Assembly: GCA_031771865.1 (NCBI GenBank)
Contig: JASISA010000042.1
Span: 2,498,870 to 2,562,869 of the forward strand
Origin: Nothophaeocryptopus gaeumannii
Lineage: Eukaryota > Ascomycota > Dothideomycetes > Mycosphaerellales > Mycosphaerellaceae
DNA length: 64,000 bases
Direction: 5' to 3'
Positions 21,298-30,039 of the stretch are shown one piece after another. The notes beneath the pieces were generated by a model, which worked only from the letters and a program-made list of their open reading frames with translations, had not been told where the DNA came from and did not search any database. A program made the position numbers and the translations under genes. Each line of letters opens with the position of its first letter. Within the stretch, counting starts at the first letter, position 1.

Positions 21298-22164
21298 ATG
21301 GCAACGTCCTCCAACGAGCAAGCTTTCCGCAAGCGCCATCGGACCGTCTTCACCAAAGCCCATGAGTTGAAACTCCTCTCCCCAGACGACATCAAGGTAT
21401 TTATCCTGGTGGAACATAGAGACCACAACATGTTGTACCACTGGAACTCAAACCTCGGAGACATGTCTTGGCCCCCAGACCTCAGCGGACTGGTGAGTGA
21501 TACAGTCGACCACTACCCAACAACGGGACTGACAGAAATCCAGGTGCCTGGGAAGTTGAAATCCATGAGCCCCGAAGACATGCAGAAGGACGAGGACCGA
21601 CGTCGTCGCATCCGAAAGCACGACAAGTCATCTGGCTCTACCTCTACGGCCCAGCTGAACGAGAGCGCTGTCAACGGAGGGGAAGAGGTGCTCAGCCCTT
21701 CCTTCTTGTTGATTGAAGCCGCATTTGAAGAGGAGACTGGTAGCGCTAAAGATGGTAGCGCTGATGAAGACTGGGCAACGGCGCTCGACTTCGATTTTGC
21801 CGCCATGACGAATGACACAACGATCGACGAGCATTGGGAGCTTCCAACTGCCACGATTGCGGACCCTACCATGTCATCTCAACAAGCGCGCGATGCATCC
21901 ACGGCAAGGGCGGAAATGGCAGACCTCAACATCCGTCACGAATCGCCTGCTCGAAGCGTCGCAAACAGGGGAAAGAAGCGGCAGGCTGTGTCACCAATCG
22001 CTTTCGTTGACAGCGAGTCTGAGTCTCCAAGGGGAAGGATGATGACGATTGGGACACTTCCGACATTATCTGCACCAGTGCATCAAGAGAAGAAGAAAAA
22101 GAGCTTCAGCGCTCTTGGGGCTCGACGGATATCAAGACTCGCATTTCCGTCATCCCCATCTTGA
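21298..22164 (+). CDS. MADS-box-like protein 1, probably two exons
   Basis: The N-terminus (KRHRTVFTKAHELKLLSPDD followed by IKVFILVEH) resembles a divergent MADS/SRF DNA-binding domain: a basic start, KAHEL in place of KAYEL, then the beta strand. The rest is acidic and Ser/Thr-rich, with a basic segment GKKRQAV. The frame is open throughout, but 21493-21543 is very likely a 51-nt intron: donor GTGAGT, branch CTGAC, acceptor CAG, phase 0. The second MADS-like gene has an intron at the same position just after its SWPP motif. Spliced product is 271 aa; unspliced 288. Probably a sequence-specific DNA-binding protein. No K-box or other partner domain is visible. Confidence 0.7.
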   Translation: MATSSNEQAFRKRHRTVFTKAHELKLLSPDDIKVFILVEHRDHNMLYHWNSNLGDMSWPPDLSGLVSDTVDHYPTTGLTEIQVPGKLKSMSPEDMQKDEDRRRRIRKHDKSSGSTSTAQLNESAVNGGEEVLSPSFLLIEAAFEEETGSAKDGSADEDWATALDFDFAAMTNDTTIDEHWELPTATIADPTMSSQQARDASTARAEMADLNIRHESPARSVANRGKKRQAVSPIAFVDSESESPRGRMMTIGTLPTLSAPVHQEKKKKSFSALGARRISRLAFPSSPS

Positions 22165-22193
22165 GCTGCCGTACGGCTGCGTTGGAGTGATTA

Positions 22194-22535
22194 TCAAACT
22201 ATATAGCAATGCTTGCAGAACTTCCTCTCGCTACAGACTGGGCTTTGAAACGTTAGTTGATTGAAAGTTGCTTTCATGCAGAGAGCGTGCCAATATCCTT
22301 CTCCCCCATGGCAGCGATTGTACCATTGGCATATCTCACAGGCCTTTCGATCACAGGAGACGCTGGTCGCTATGATGGGCCGAGTGCTGGTTACGGTGGC
22401 AACCTCGACCGTAGTATAGACTGTTCGAGTGGACGTCGTTGTCAAAGTGCGGTCCTCTTGCAGCGGGACCTGCAGACCATATCCAGCTACGAGAACAGCC
22501 GTGAAGAAATGAAGAAAGTGCAGAAGTAGCGCCAT
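22194..22535 (-). CDS. Small secreted 8-cysteine protein, family copy 2, 113 aa
   Basis: Start ATG 22535 gives a signal peptide (MALLLHFLHFFTAVLVAGYG). A Thr-rich segment follows, then the core C-DRKA-CEICQWYNRC shared with the protein at 7831-8174, and four further cysteines (ALC, PVC, KFC, KHC), eight in all. DNA similarity to copy 1 extends over the core (22316 region against 7975 region). It lies between the two MADS-like genes and shares a 168-bp divergent promoter with MADS-like gene 2, in which ACCCGTTTCGGG sits 60 bp upstream of this start. No known family recognised. Confidence 0.75.
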   Translation of the reverse strand: MALLLHFLHFFTAVLVAGYGLQVPLQEDRTLTTTSTRTVYTTVEVATVTSTRPIIATSVSCDRKACEICQWYNRCHGGEGYWHALCMKATFNQLTFQSPVCSERKFCKHCYIV

Positions 22536-22594
22536 GGTGAGTCCCTGAGATGTGTAGTAGGATGCGATCAGAGGCCTTTTGAGCGCTTGTGGTA

Positions 22595-22606
22595 ACCCGT
22601 TTCGGG
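22595..22606. promoter_or_regulatory. Palindrome-like ACCCGTTTCGGG in a divergent promoter
   Basis: CCCG-TTT-CGGG everted repeat located 60 bp upstream of the secreted-protein gene (22535, minus) and 98 bp upstream of MADS-like gene 2 (22704, plus). A partial second copy, CCGTTTCAG, follows at about 22616. Confidence 0.45.
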
Positions 22607-22703
22607 CGCCAAAGACCGTTTCAGACATAGCGCTCTGGGTTCATATAACTTTCTCAAATGTGCCATCCTGGGGGTCGAAGTATTCTTCGCTACAGCCATT
22701 GCC

Positions 22704-23271
22704 ATGTCTTCATCCAAAATGCACCAAAATGATGCAAGTCCCTCTTCCCAGGCTTCTCAAGCTCGATTGATGCATAACAAGAGGAGAAAGCGTCGAGTGA
22801 CGCTTATCAACAAAGCTCATGAACTGGCAACGATGTGCGACGCCCATGTATATGTTCTGGTCCGCTATGGAGGACGCTATTACTCTTACAAATCTCTCGA
22901 CGCTCAGTCGTGGCCTCCACCACCTCATGAGATTGTAAGTCATTCCTGCAGCATATAAAAGCCCGCGCACTTATCCATCATGACAGAGTATGAGTTACCC
23001 GTTGCCTGTCGAGCTCACCTACAACGATATTGCACCGAACACATCGCCCAAGAAATCGAAAAGTGTTCCATCCGAGTCGGTGGAAACTCCAGCCATAGCA
23101 AGGGCTGAAGGACCCCCAGGTGGGGAACAGACCAACCCTCGTCCGGTTGCTGCTGGCGAGAGACAAAGCACTGCTTTTGAGTATTCCTACTTCAACGATT
23201 CTCTTCCAACGTCGGAGCACGATGGGATTTGCTTTGAGATGGACGTTCCTTGTGTCTTCATTCCTGAGTAG
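22704..23271 (+). CDS. MADS-box-like protein 2, two exons, 171 aa
   Basis: Exon 1 (22704-22934) encodes a basic MADS-like domain: NKRRKRRVTLINKAHELATM, then CDAHVYVLVRYGGRYYSY, closer to canonical MADS than copy 1. The intron 22935-22986 (52 nt, GTAAGT...ACAG) is phase 0 and lies after SWPPPPHEI, matching the SWPP-flanked intron of MADS-like gene 1. Exon 2 (22987-23271) encodes a polar tail. A later Met at 22719 is an alternative start. Both MADS-like genes point the same way around the 8-cysteine gene, so they look like an old tandem duplication. Likely nuclear and DNA-binding. Confidence 0.75.
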
Positions 23272-23811
23272 CTAGACAGACTCAAGCCCTTTCGTTGCCC
23301 CTTTCATGTCCTTGAAGACTTTCACCGGCCTGATCATTTTCACTATGTCTTTGACTGATACATCTTCTTCCTGTCGTATGGTGACCATAGCATCTTTCAC
23401 GCTTTGAGCATCGATGGTTTTCCAGCTTTTTGAGGCCTTGTCTCCGGCGCCCAGAGTCTCCAAAGCCACTCGAGTCCGTTGCTCCATGTAAACATTGCAC
23501 AAATCCAAGACGCTGGCAATGCTGTCACACTGCGTAAGCTTTTGACTCCCATTCTCCCGCATTGCGTCCCAAGTAATAGACCGCACAACGCCCGTGCAGC
23601 TTGTCCAAGTGAAGGCATGGTTCAGGATGTAGACGCTACCAGTGGGCGCCGGGTTGCGCTTCGCAAGTGAAGTCGTAGTAGTCAGGAGACGTATGAAGGC
23701 GACGGGCGACAGCGTTCCAATGTCGCTTGAATCGACCTGTATCATGCACATGCCACATGCGCAGTTTGGAATCGCCGTTCGGGGAACAGCCATGTTCGAT
23801 ATGGCTGGCAA
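23272..23811 (-). CDS. Hypothetical protein, 179 aa
   Basis: A single frame that ends right against the MADS-like gene 2 stop (convergent, no gap). ATG at 23811 or 23793. It shows a Cys cluster near the N-terminus (NCACGMCMIQ), a hydrophobic middle and a Lys-rich C-terminus (DIVKMIRPVKVFKDMKGATK). No signal peptide or known domain. Confidence 0.5.
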   Translation of the reverse strand: MPAISNMAVPRTAIPNCACGMCMIQVDSSDIGTLSPVAFIRLLTTTTSLAKRNPAPTGSVYILNHAFTWTSCTGVVRSITWDAMRENGSQKLTQCDSIASVLDLCNVYMEQRTRVALETLGAGDKASKSWKTIDAQSVKDAMVTIRQEEDVSVKDIVKMIRPVKVFKDMKGATKGLESV

Positions 23812-23829
23812 ATATGTGTATGATACATG

Positions 23830-24780
23830 GATCTGAGACCCCGATAGCTACTTATACAAGAGTCAAGGCAAAGAGGAAATGGTCTAGGCGCACGAATCAC
23901 GATCAAGCTGGCTTGTAACCGCCCTTTGCCGCCCTCACCCTTCTTTTACCACTTTTAGCGTCGTCTAGCTCCTCATCAACGACCGCAATGCCGGGTCCCA
24001 GATGCCCTGTTCTAGTTAGCAGCGAAACTAAAAGCTGCTGGGTTTTGCCGCTTACTGGGGATGCGAGTTCTTTTGGGGTTTGCGTCATTAGCATCCGAAA
24101 GAAGATGCTGTCTATCATTCGTTTCCATCACCCTGGCACACAAGGAGATTCTGAGAACTTTTCGTCGGAGCATAACAATGCTAATGGACCGCTGATGGCG
24201 GTCGTATTGAAATTGGAGGAGAGTCATTGCCATCTGACAATCAGAATTCTATGAGTACATATATACATAATCCCCGTCCCGCTTAATAGCTCCCGAAACG
24301 ATCACTCATTGTAGCGCCTGTTTCGGATCAAGAGTGCCGCTACTCTTCTCATTGCGAGATGCAGCTACTTTGTTCCACCAAGGACGGTCATCTTGGTTTC
24401 CAAGCCAGCTGAAAGTTGCTGGAGCTGCCTGCCAGGGAAACGGGCTCTTTGGATATTTTCTAGGAGATCGTGCGTTTTTCGGAGTCGATTTGATGCCGCC
24501 ATTGTTAGCATCGGCGACGGAGATAGCACTAGGGCGGCTCTTAGTAGTTTCCTTCTGGTCTGCTCCTTGGTTATATTCCATTCTTTCTTACTGTAGGAAA
24601 GCGCTGACAAGACGACAGCTACACTTGCCTCTTGTAGTCTGACCATTGTATGAAACAGACGTAAGGAGCCACGTTTGGGTATATAGCCCAAACTGGACGC
24701 TGGAACACCGTTTGATGAGATGGTTTCAAGCATCTGGTTGAATATAATCAAGGTGAACGAAGCTTTACGAAGAAAGCAAC
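23830..24780. other. Mostly unassigned; possible small secreted protein on the minus strand
   Basis: ATG 24646 on the minus strand opens a short hydrophobic leader (MVRLQEASVAVVLSALS). The frame continues to 24365, while a neighbouring frame (ending 24306) has a more protein-like content (SPRKYPKSPFPWQAAP...). A GTAAGA donor sits right after the leader, but the frame-correct acceptor gives only a 32-nt intron, too short for confidence. The start would share a 142-bp divergent promoter with the cupredoxin-like gene. Nothing else is recognised. Confidence 0.3.
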
Positions 24781-24787
24781 ACCAAAC

Positions 24788-25696
24788 ATGCAATTTGCGA
24801 TACTCGTTCCGATTCTTTTTTGCATCGTCGCTGCCGGCAGCGACGTGACCACACCAGGATATTCCAGCCAAGTCGTTCCTTCGTCTTCGACGCATACAGT
24901 TCTTGTTGGAGGCGGAAGTTCACCCTTTCAGCCTAATCATACTTCCCTCCCCATCGGGGATACCCTTCGCTTCGTGTTCATGAAAGACGACGGTATTCTC
25001 ATTCAGTCGAGCCTCCAAGAGCCCTGTGAGCCGAATGGAGCATTTCAAGCATCGGCGGATGAAGGGCAGGTCGATGTTCTAGTCTCTGGGACAGAGCTGC
25101 AGTGGTTCTTCTATAGTGCCGCTACACAAGGATGTAGCCCGGATGCGCTTTTCGGACTCAATGTACGAAGCAAAGGCCAGAGCAGTACTTCTCAGGGAGC
25201 GTTTCCTACTCTAGATGCTCATGGCATTGGCATATCCTTTGGTCCGACTCAAGACATTGGCACAATGGCTCGTTGGACAGGAAGCATGGGCAAAGAGCTA
25301 GGGACATGTACTTCGACGCTTATAACTGTTACGCAAACCGTTACCGTCTTCACAGTTGTCGAGACGGTGTCTATTATAGATATCCTCGAGTATACTTCGG
25401 TTCCGGACAGCCCTCAGACATCCACCCCTTCTAGAAATCTTCTGAGCTCATCATTTAGCTACCAACCTACGAGGCCAGTTCTCAAGCCCACAAACCCAGG
25501 AACTGTCGGTTCGCAGGCTTCTCTCGGACTCTTTCAGGCTACCAACGGCTCTTGGAGTTGGCCGGCGCCCGCGGCTCCATCAAAACAGCTTCTTCACACT
25601 GCAAGCCCTGTAGAGAATGCAGCTCTCGCACAGTTGCCCTCATCTACTTGGTTCTTCCATTCTCTTTTGATCGTTCTGCTCGTTCGAGATGGCTAG
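24788..25696 (+). CDS. Cupredoxin-like extracellular Ser/Thr-rich protein, probably GPI-anchored, 302 aa
   Basis: Signal peptide at 1-17 (MQFAILVPILFCIVAAG). Residues about 35-130 follow the pattern of fungal plastocyanin-like extracellular proteins (HTVLVGGG...FQPNHTSLPIGDTLRFVF, then a CEPNGAF loop and a WFFYSA...C segment). The usual copper ligands are not in place: the His after the first strand is replaced in KDDGILIQSS and the YC...HC pair is reduced to YSAATQGC. A Thr-rich block (TCTSTLITVTQTVTVFTVVE) and a Ser/Pro-rich spacer follow. The C-terminal hydrophobic stretch (WFFHSLLIVLL) could be a GPI-attachment signal. Cell surface; copper binding is doubtful. Confidence 0.7.
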   Translation: MQFAILVPILFCIVAAGSDVTTPGYSSQVVPSSSTHTVLVGGGSSPFQPNHTSLPIGDTLRFVFMKDDGILIQSSLQEPCEPNGAFQASADEGQVDVLVSGTELQWFFYSAATQGCSPDALFGLNVRSKGQSSTSQGAFPTLDAHGIGISFGPTQDIGTMARWTGSMGKELGTCTSTLITVTQTVTVFTVVETVSIIDILEYTSVPDSPQTSTPSRNLLSSSFSYQPTRPVLKPTNPGTVGSQASLGLFQATNGSWSWPAPAAPSKQLLHTASPVENAALAQLPSSTWFFHSLLIVLLVRDG

Positions 25697-26217
25697 ATGA
25701 GGATCGCGGGGTCATCTTCAGTGCCCTTGCCAGTTTCGATGGGAGTCGTGAAAGGAAATCTGTCCTTTATTGTATTGGTGCTCTTGCTTGCGGTCGCGAC
25801 GACCATCGAAACCACTTTGTCGACCGCAGGATTATCGAGAAATGAGCGCTTCGCGGCGCAGTAGCGAGTTCGAAATGCTTGGTCCTTGAAAGGGATACTT
25901 TTCATGGCGTATTGCCAGTCCGTACAAACTACTTCTGCATTTCTTCTCCAGACCAAGATCGGCGAGCCATTCTGAGTGTTGAGCGCGTGCAGCAGGTGTT
26001 CAATGCGGTCGAAGTCGATGAGTTGCCCGTGAATGCTTTTACGTCCACTGCCCGAGCAGTCCTGACATAGGACTACAAAAAGCTGAGTCGGAATCCATGA
26101 ATCAACAGGGAACGCCTGGGGCCGGTATGGTTTTGCAGTGTACGCTAAAACATCCTCGCACTCGAGACAATAGCAGAAGGTCCTCGTGAACACTGCAACT
26201 GAAGCCATTTGAAGCAA
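25693..26217 (-). CDS. Hypothetical protein with Cys pairs, about 171-174 aa
   Basis: A single frame that overlaps the end of the cupredoxin-like gene by 4 bp, convergent. ATG 26217 or 26208. It shows CYCLECEDVLAY near the N-terminus and VVLCQDCSGSG later, two CxxC-like pairs that could bind zinc. The rest has well-spaced aromatic residues (SWIPTQLFVV, SPILVWRRNAEVVCTDWQ). No known family. Confidence 0.55.
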   Translation of the reverse strand: MLQMASVAVFTRTFCYCLECEDVLAYTAKPYRPQAFPVDSWIPTQLFVVLCQDCSGSGRKSIHGQLIDFDRIEHLLHALNTQNGSPILVWRRNAEVVCTDWQYAMKSIPFKDQAFRTRYCAAKRSFLDNPAVDKVVSMVVATASKSTNTIKDRFPFTTPIETGKGTEDDPAILI

Positions 26218-26489
26218 GCTCTTGCCTTCAACAAAAGAACGGTGTTATCGACGAGGTGGACCTAGTCATTAGGTAGGCGAGCCTCGAGAGCCGCGACGTT
26301 GATACTACTGCTTGTCCGGAATGGGTGCTTTTGAGCCAAAAATGGCGCGAGAAAGCCGAAAATGACCCGTTAGCGCAGACCCGGAATTACCAAGAAAGGA
26401 TAAAAGTCGTCAACCGGCTACAGGCATCCTCGACACTTATTTCCGACTTCATCTACAACATCATATCATACCTGAAGAGCAACCCCACG

Positions 26490-26831
26490 ATGCAGTACAG
26501 AACGACTCCCGCTGTACCAAATGTCAGTCCAATAGCACAGACCGAGCCGGCGGCCCTTGCGCCACTGTTGCATTTCGCTACTGCGCCTCCCGACCATGTC
26601 CTGGCCAGTACGATTGCCTTCCTCCAACTCGAAGTCGCAGAGCTCCAACAGCGGATCGACGCCTTACAGAAAGATATCGGACCTCTACTTTTCCCCAACG
26701 ATCAACATCGCAACAGCTCCTCTTTGGACGAGCAGCGCCAGCAAAGTACCATATCATCCACGGACTTCGATGAGTTGGCATTTAAGAAAATGGTGGACGA
26801 GCTCCTGAACGATGATTATCTACAGACCTAG
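26490..26831 (+). CDS. Small coiled-coil protein, 113 aa
   Basis: The frame is open from 26325, but ATG 26490 (MQYRTTPAVPNVSP) fits better with a promoter upstream. A heptad-like helix covers the middle (ASTIAFLQLEVAELQQRIDA), followed by an acidic tail (ELAFKKMVDELLNDDY). No known domain. It resembles in size the other short coiled-coil genes at 29436 and 37185. Confidence 0.5.
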   Translation: MQYRTTPAVPNVSPIAQTEPAALAPLLHFATAPPDHVLASTIAFLQLEVAELQQRIDALQKDIGPLLFPNDQHRNSSSLDEQRQQSTISSTDFDELAFKKMVDELLNDDYLQT

Positions 26832-26862
26832 GAAGAATTTGTCTCATACTGCTGCTATGTAC

Positions 26863-27657
26863 TTACTTTACATGGATGTCCAGACAAGTCGTATAGAGTT
26901 GCTCTTTCTGCACGCCTCCGTGTCCGTCGCTTGAGGGCCAGTCCCAAACCCAATATATCGTGTAGACCTGACCTCTGGCCTCCTCGGGGACTACAAATTC
27001 CGATCTGCACACCAAAGACTTGTCGTCCATAGAGTCATGCTCAGGTTGAGGAGCTTGCTGGCGAATGCCCGACAAAGGCGACGCATTCTTTTCATAGCAA
27101 ACGCCATCATCGAAATTCGTCCTTGTAAGTAGTCTGCCACGTCGGTCTCCTCCGGTATTATTAGCATTCCATACTCCGTGAATGGCACTGAGGCGGTCAC
27201 TGGACTGGGGTACTTTGGTACCATATACCGAAACACTACCGGCGGTCAGTTTGTCAGGGGTTGGGAAGGTAATATGGCCGTTCTCCCTGTATCTCAAAGC
27301 AACGTTATCACCGACTTCCGCTTCCAGAGCGGGAAATCCGGCTGTCTGGTTGGCGCTCATCTGCGAGCCTTTGCATATAAGCTCTCCTGTGTTGATCTGA
27401 GTGTTACCACCGCTGGGAAGTAAGTAGGTCATCTCTTCATTGTAGGACAGGATACTTGCGGGGACTTGGTAGTTTGTCAGGATGTGGAGTTCTTCAAGGA
27501 GCGTTTGATGCGACTTACCAAATCCTCTTGGATAACCTATCGCTCCTAGAAATGATCCATCCCGTGTACACCTCACTTGCTCCACGAAGGAGTGAGCGCG
27601 AGTGTCACTGGACAGAGCTGCTAGTAGCATAATGGTAAGATCTCGACTTGGCTTCAT
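26863..27657 (-). CDS. DUF7492-type secreted protein, 264 aa, N-terminal His after signal cleavage
   Basis: Signal peptide of about 21 residues ends RA, so the mature protein would start HSFVEQVRCTRDGSFLGAIG, followed by YPRGF. This HS[WF]VEQ...GYPRG opening and the later blocks (RYRENGHITFP, SVSVYGT, GVWNANNTGGDRRGRLL, TNFDDGVCYE) match, from memory, fungal secreted proteins of the DUF7492 group. The last segment (YTIYWVWDWPSSDG) is rich in aromatics. A His at position 1 recalls the copper brace of lytic polysaccharide monooxygenases, but that activity is not shown for the family as far as I know. It lacks the long Ser/Thr tail many relatives have. Confidence 0.72.
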   Translation of the reverse strand: MKPSRDLTIMLLAALSSDTRAHSFVEQVRCTRDGSFLGAIGYPRGFGKSHQTLLEELHILTNYQVPASILSYNEEMTYLLPSGGNTQINTGELICKGSQMSANQTAGFPALEAEVGDNVALRYRENGHITFPTPDKLTAGSVSVYGTKVPQSSDRLSAIHGVWNANNTGGDRRGRLLTRTNFDDGVCYEKNASPLSGIRQQAPQPEHDSMDDKSLVCRSEFVVPEEARGQVYTIYWVWDWPSSDGHGGVQKEQLYTTCLDIHVK

Positions 27658-28015
27658 ACTTGATACTACTCAACGTGATGGAGCTTTTCCTCTCCTTTAT
27701 ATACACTGTTCTGGCATTGTTGTTGAAACACGCATTTCTAGAGCCGTTTGAGAATCTGAGAACACTCATAGGTATAATGTACTAAGCAAAGGCCAGAGCA
27801 AGCAAGTCAGTGCCAAAGGGAAGGGGAGCCTCAACCATGTTCATGACTGAAGTTGCAGGAGCATGACAGGTCAAAGACATAATGTGGATGTCGGCCAGCT
27901 CATACACAACATTAGCCACACAGGCAAGTGCTTCATTAAGATAGTCGAATCAGTGCTGCACAAGGACGTTAAATTCTGCAAATGTTGTCATTCTAGAGTA
28001 TACAGCATCTCCCCT
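27658..28015. other. Intergenic, nothing recognised
   Basis: Contains the promoter of the DUF7492-type gene, including a TATATA-like run at about 27700, and the 3' region of the next coiled-coil gene. No further gene seen. Confidence 0.4.
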
Positions 28016-28891
28016 TCAAGGCAAGTCGTCATCGTTGAGCGGCTGATCCGCTCTATATGCCTCCCATTCATCATAAGCACTAGACCCTCCAATCTCAATG
28101 CCGCCACACTCATCACATCCGTACCTTGCGCTAGAGGAACGTACGAGTGAGAGGACTTGGTATCCGAAGCTAGATCACATCAGCTTCCGAACAGTGCAAT
28201 TCTTTCGTTGGAAGGTCTTACCGCTTGGTCCCGAGAACGAGAGCAATGGAGTCGACCACAGTTCCTCAACTGAGTCGATTCCAGCTTTCTTTTTCAATTC
28301 TTCAATCTCTGCCTCTTGATATTTGTTGCGTAGCATGAGGTCTGCGATGTTGATAGCACCCGCGAAAGCAGAGGCCGCAAAATCATCCGCAGAGACGATC
28401 TTGTTTAAGAGGTCTCCTAGCTCTTGAGCTGCTGCTTGTGCTGCGCCCAGCTCCGCCTGTCCGGCCTTGTGATCCAAGTCTTGTCGATGCAGCAGGGCAA
28501 TGTTTGCGCTGCTTTCCTTTTCGAGATCACTGATCCGGCCTTGAGCCTCTTCATTCTGCATTTGTGCTGCCTTAAGCTGCCCAAACATGTGGTTGTATCG
28601 AGTGTTGAGATCTTCGCATTCTCGCTCCAATCTGCTCGTCTGATCTTGAGATGATGTGAAATGCCCTTTGACTGAACAATAACTGAGCCGAAGTGCCGCG
28701 TTTGTAGAGTGAAGTTCCTGCAATTCTCGAGCATGTTGGGTTTTTATCTGTTCCAATTCTCCCAGAAGCGATTGTTCCCGGAAGAAGAAGTCTTTTAGGA
28801 AGTCCCAGTCGGAACGTCTCTGACACGTCTGGCAGTGCTTGCAGTCCATGGTGTTGCTCGAGATAAAAGATGTGAAGCGTAAAGGGATCAA
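28016..28891 (-). CDS. Coiled-coil protein with Cys-rich N-terminus, two exons, tail frame uncertain
   Basis: ATG 28891, or 28849 (MDCKHCQTCQRRSDWDF), which gives a CxxC-x2-C start. A long heptad region covers most of the protein (ELEQIKTQHARELQELHST..., RLERECEDLNTRYNHMF, EEAQGRISDLEKE). The first exon ends at 28222 (AGCG|GTAAGA), and a 52-nt intron 28221-28170 has a GCTGAT branch. After it, the most protein-like frame (FGYQVLSLVRSSSARYGCDE... ending in NDDDLP at 28016) needs one base more than the splice gives, so the acceptor, a further intron or a frameshift is unresolved. Left unspliced, the frame stops at 28175. AAACGGGC lies 92-134 bp upstream. Confidence 0.55.
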
Positions 28892-28982
28892 GCTCGGCTG
28901 CCGTTGGAGCTGATCGAGGATGTTCTATGTATAAGTCGAAGTCAAACCATAATAGACGCCTGGGTCCCTGTGCAGATCTCCC

Positions 28983-28990
28983 AAACGGGC
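28983..28990 (-). promoter_or_regulatory. AAACGGGC promoter motif, coiled-coil gene
   Basis: AAACGGGC, 92 bp upstream of ATG 28891 and 134 bp upstream of ATG 28849. Confidence 0.35.
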
Positions 28991-29435
28991 TCCCTCAGCC
29001 GCCTTCAGAACCTGCTAAAGCGAAACTTCCCTTAGAGATGTTCAGTTTGGGATGTCAATTCCTCAAATGTTTCTCTTGCTATCCCAGACTGACTGCTGTC
29101 CGTAGCTGCAACAACACGCCGTCGCCCAAATGTTTGCAATATTCTCAGCTTCCGGTGCTTGCAACTAATCACTGTGCGGTACTTCACACGCCGCACGGGT
29201 CGGTACGTGTGAACATGCGCATGCTACCTGCATGAGCTGCCAAACCCAAATCCTACCGGAAGCGCACAGCGTCTAGGTAGCGCCGGGAACAGAGCTAAGA
29301 ACCTAATATTATCTTCCATACTCAAGTACTTATTCTGCCCTCAAGATGCACAACCACCCATGATGCATTTTCTTCCTCTTTCCCAATACTGCGGTTGTCC
29401 ACTACCGGCACATACCCTACCACAGCTTATCGACT
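28991..29435. other. Intergenic, nothing recognised
   Basis: Divergent promoter region between two coiled-coil genes. Pyrimidine-rich stretches precede the start at 29436, as is common in fungal promoters. No gene seen. Confidence 0.4.
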
Positions 29436-30007
29436 ATGGCTCAGTTCGAAGGCACTCTGGGGAACATCCCGTGCATGTCAGGCAGCAACATGGCCGGTAA
29501 CTACAACACAATGGGAGACTTCCTTCCGGTCCAGAATGGCGTCTTCAGTGCTCCAGTAGCCAACATGCAGAAGACTCTCGCAGCCTCTTCCACCAACTTC
29601 AACGACTTCTCCATGCGGCCAAGACGAGTACCGGCACCACCACGCATCGATGATACCCAAGGGTTTCGGGTCGCAAATCCTTCTATACAACAGCTTTGTA
29701 ATATGGTCCAGCTATATGCAGCGGCGTAAGACACGCTATTCGTTGGTTAGATACGCAGGGCTAACGAGGTATTATGCAGGAACGAGCAGACCATGGAGAG
29801 ATTGGCTCAATTAGAAAGGTAAAGAGCTTCTTTGGGCTCGTGATCCACGTCTAACGATATTCTAGGGATAACAGCAAGCTTCTAGCATTTTGCGAAAACA
29901 TGATCCGGTGGAGCGAGGACATCAGGGGAGTCATCGACTCATGCGTAGATTACGAGGACACCTCCGGGCTGCAGCAGGCTGAGGCAGAAAGCATGCTTCA
30001 CAATTAA
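29436..30007 (+). CDS. Small hypothetical protein, three exons, 156 aa
   Basis: Exons 29436-29725, 29780-29818 (39 nt) and 29866-30007, with introns of 54 and 47 nt that both have CTAAC-type branch sites and matching phases. The N-terminal part is Asn/Met-rich (MAGNYNTMGDFLPVQNG...) and a helical segment crosses exons 2 and 3 (NEQTMERLAQLER, DNSKLLAFCENMIRWSED). Without splicing the protein would stop at 97 aa. No known domain. Confidence 0.65.
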
Positions 30008-30039
30008 GTTACTGTTTGTATGCCTTTGAGATCCATAGA

